Source: Chloroflexia bacterium
Lineage (GTDB): Bacteria > Chloroflexota > Chloroflexia > Thermobaculales > Thermobaculaceae
DNA: 5,442 nt
Direction of reading: 5' to 3'
Assembly (NCBI GenBank): GCA_013695265.1
Contig: JACDAU010000407.1
Location: 1 to 5,442 of the forward strand
Positions 5,310-5,442 of the stretch are shown here, piece after piece; position 1 is the stretch's first letter; each line of letters begins with the position of its first letter. The translations under genes were made by a program, and so were the position numbers. A model generated the notes under the pieces. The model ran no database searches. It had not been told where the DNA came from and saw only the letters and a list, made by a program, of their open reading frames with translations.

Positions 5310-5442
5310 CTATGCCACGTGCCCTTCGGCCCAGCGCACGCGCTCGCCGATGCTTGGGTGACTGTGCAGCAGTACGCGTACCCAGGCGGGCGGGTCGGGA
5401 TCTGTGAGGTTCGTCTGCTGCAAGCGGCGCATGGCTCCGATA
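5310..5442 (-). CDS. M48-family (Ste24/HtpX-like) membrane metallopeptidase, C-terminal fragment
   Basis: Only the last 43 codons are in the window; the gene continues past the right edge and ends with TAG at 5310-5312. The visible residues include 'LQQTNLTDPDPPAWVRVLLH' and then 'SHPSIGERVRWAE'. This pairing of 'NL.dPdPP.W' with 'SHPSI.ERV..A' is the typical end of the M48 peptidase domain in CAAX-protease-like Ste24 proteins, zinc enzymes of the membrane. The HEXXH zinc motif and transmembrane helices would lie upstream, outside the window, so activity cannot be judged. Whether it is Ste24- or HtpX-like is also open, though the ending suits Ste24 better. It precedes the VOC gene on the same strand. 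Confidence 0.82.
   Translation of the reverse strand, partial: IGAMRRLQQTNLTDPDPPAWVRVLLHSHPSIGERVRWAEGHVA

Overview
The window is a GC-rich bacterial chromosome segment with six protein-coding genes, two of them cut by the window edges. The best guess for the host is a Chloroflexota bacterium, perhaps of the Thermomicrobia type. This rests on the high GC content, the 'PTNTPxxx' Pro/Thr stalk and the DUF916-like surface protein, all common in that phylum as far as I recall. It is an inference from style, with no marker gene to confirm it. I see no mobile element, tRNA, rRNA or CRISPR array.

Left part (2-2402, + strand): two adjacent, probably co-translated cell-surface genes. The first, whose 5' end lies outside the window, resembles a WxL-interacting protein: a DUF916-like beta domain, a second Ig-like domain, a Pro/Ala linker and a C-terminal membrane anchor. 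The second has two N-terminal hydrophobic segments, a long Pro/Thr stalk built on an octapeptide tandem repeat (24 bp of DNA, 1278-1541), and a C-terminal domain with WxL-like features. Together they look like a membrane-anchored version of the WxL/WxLIP surface pair known from Firmicutes. This is the most interesting content of the window.

Middle part (2463-3553, - strand): a two-gene operon of a small YdcZ/DUF606-type membrane transporter followed, after 2 bases, by a flavin reductase-like FMN-binding split-barrel protein. It converges on the surface pair across a 60-base gap (2403-2462) in which I see no convincing terminator.

Right part: a roughly 400-base divergent intergenic region with several inverted repeats (3554-3961) separates the transporter from a + strand GNAT acetyltransferase (3962-4561). 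A 279-base gap follows, holding an 18-bp perfect palindrome and an overlapping UACG-tetraloop hairpin. On the - strand beyond it lie a VOC/glyoxalase-fold protein (TTG start, strong ribosome binding site) and, upstream of that, the C-terminal end of an M48-type membrane metallopeptidase that runs off the right edge. These right-hand genes look like ordinary housekeeping or accessory enzymes with no obvious shared pathway.
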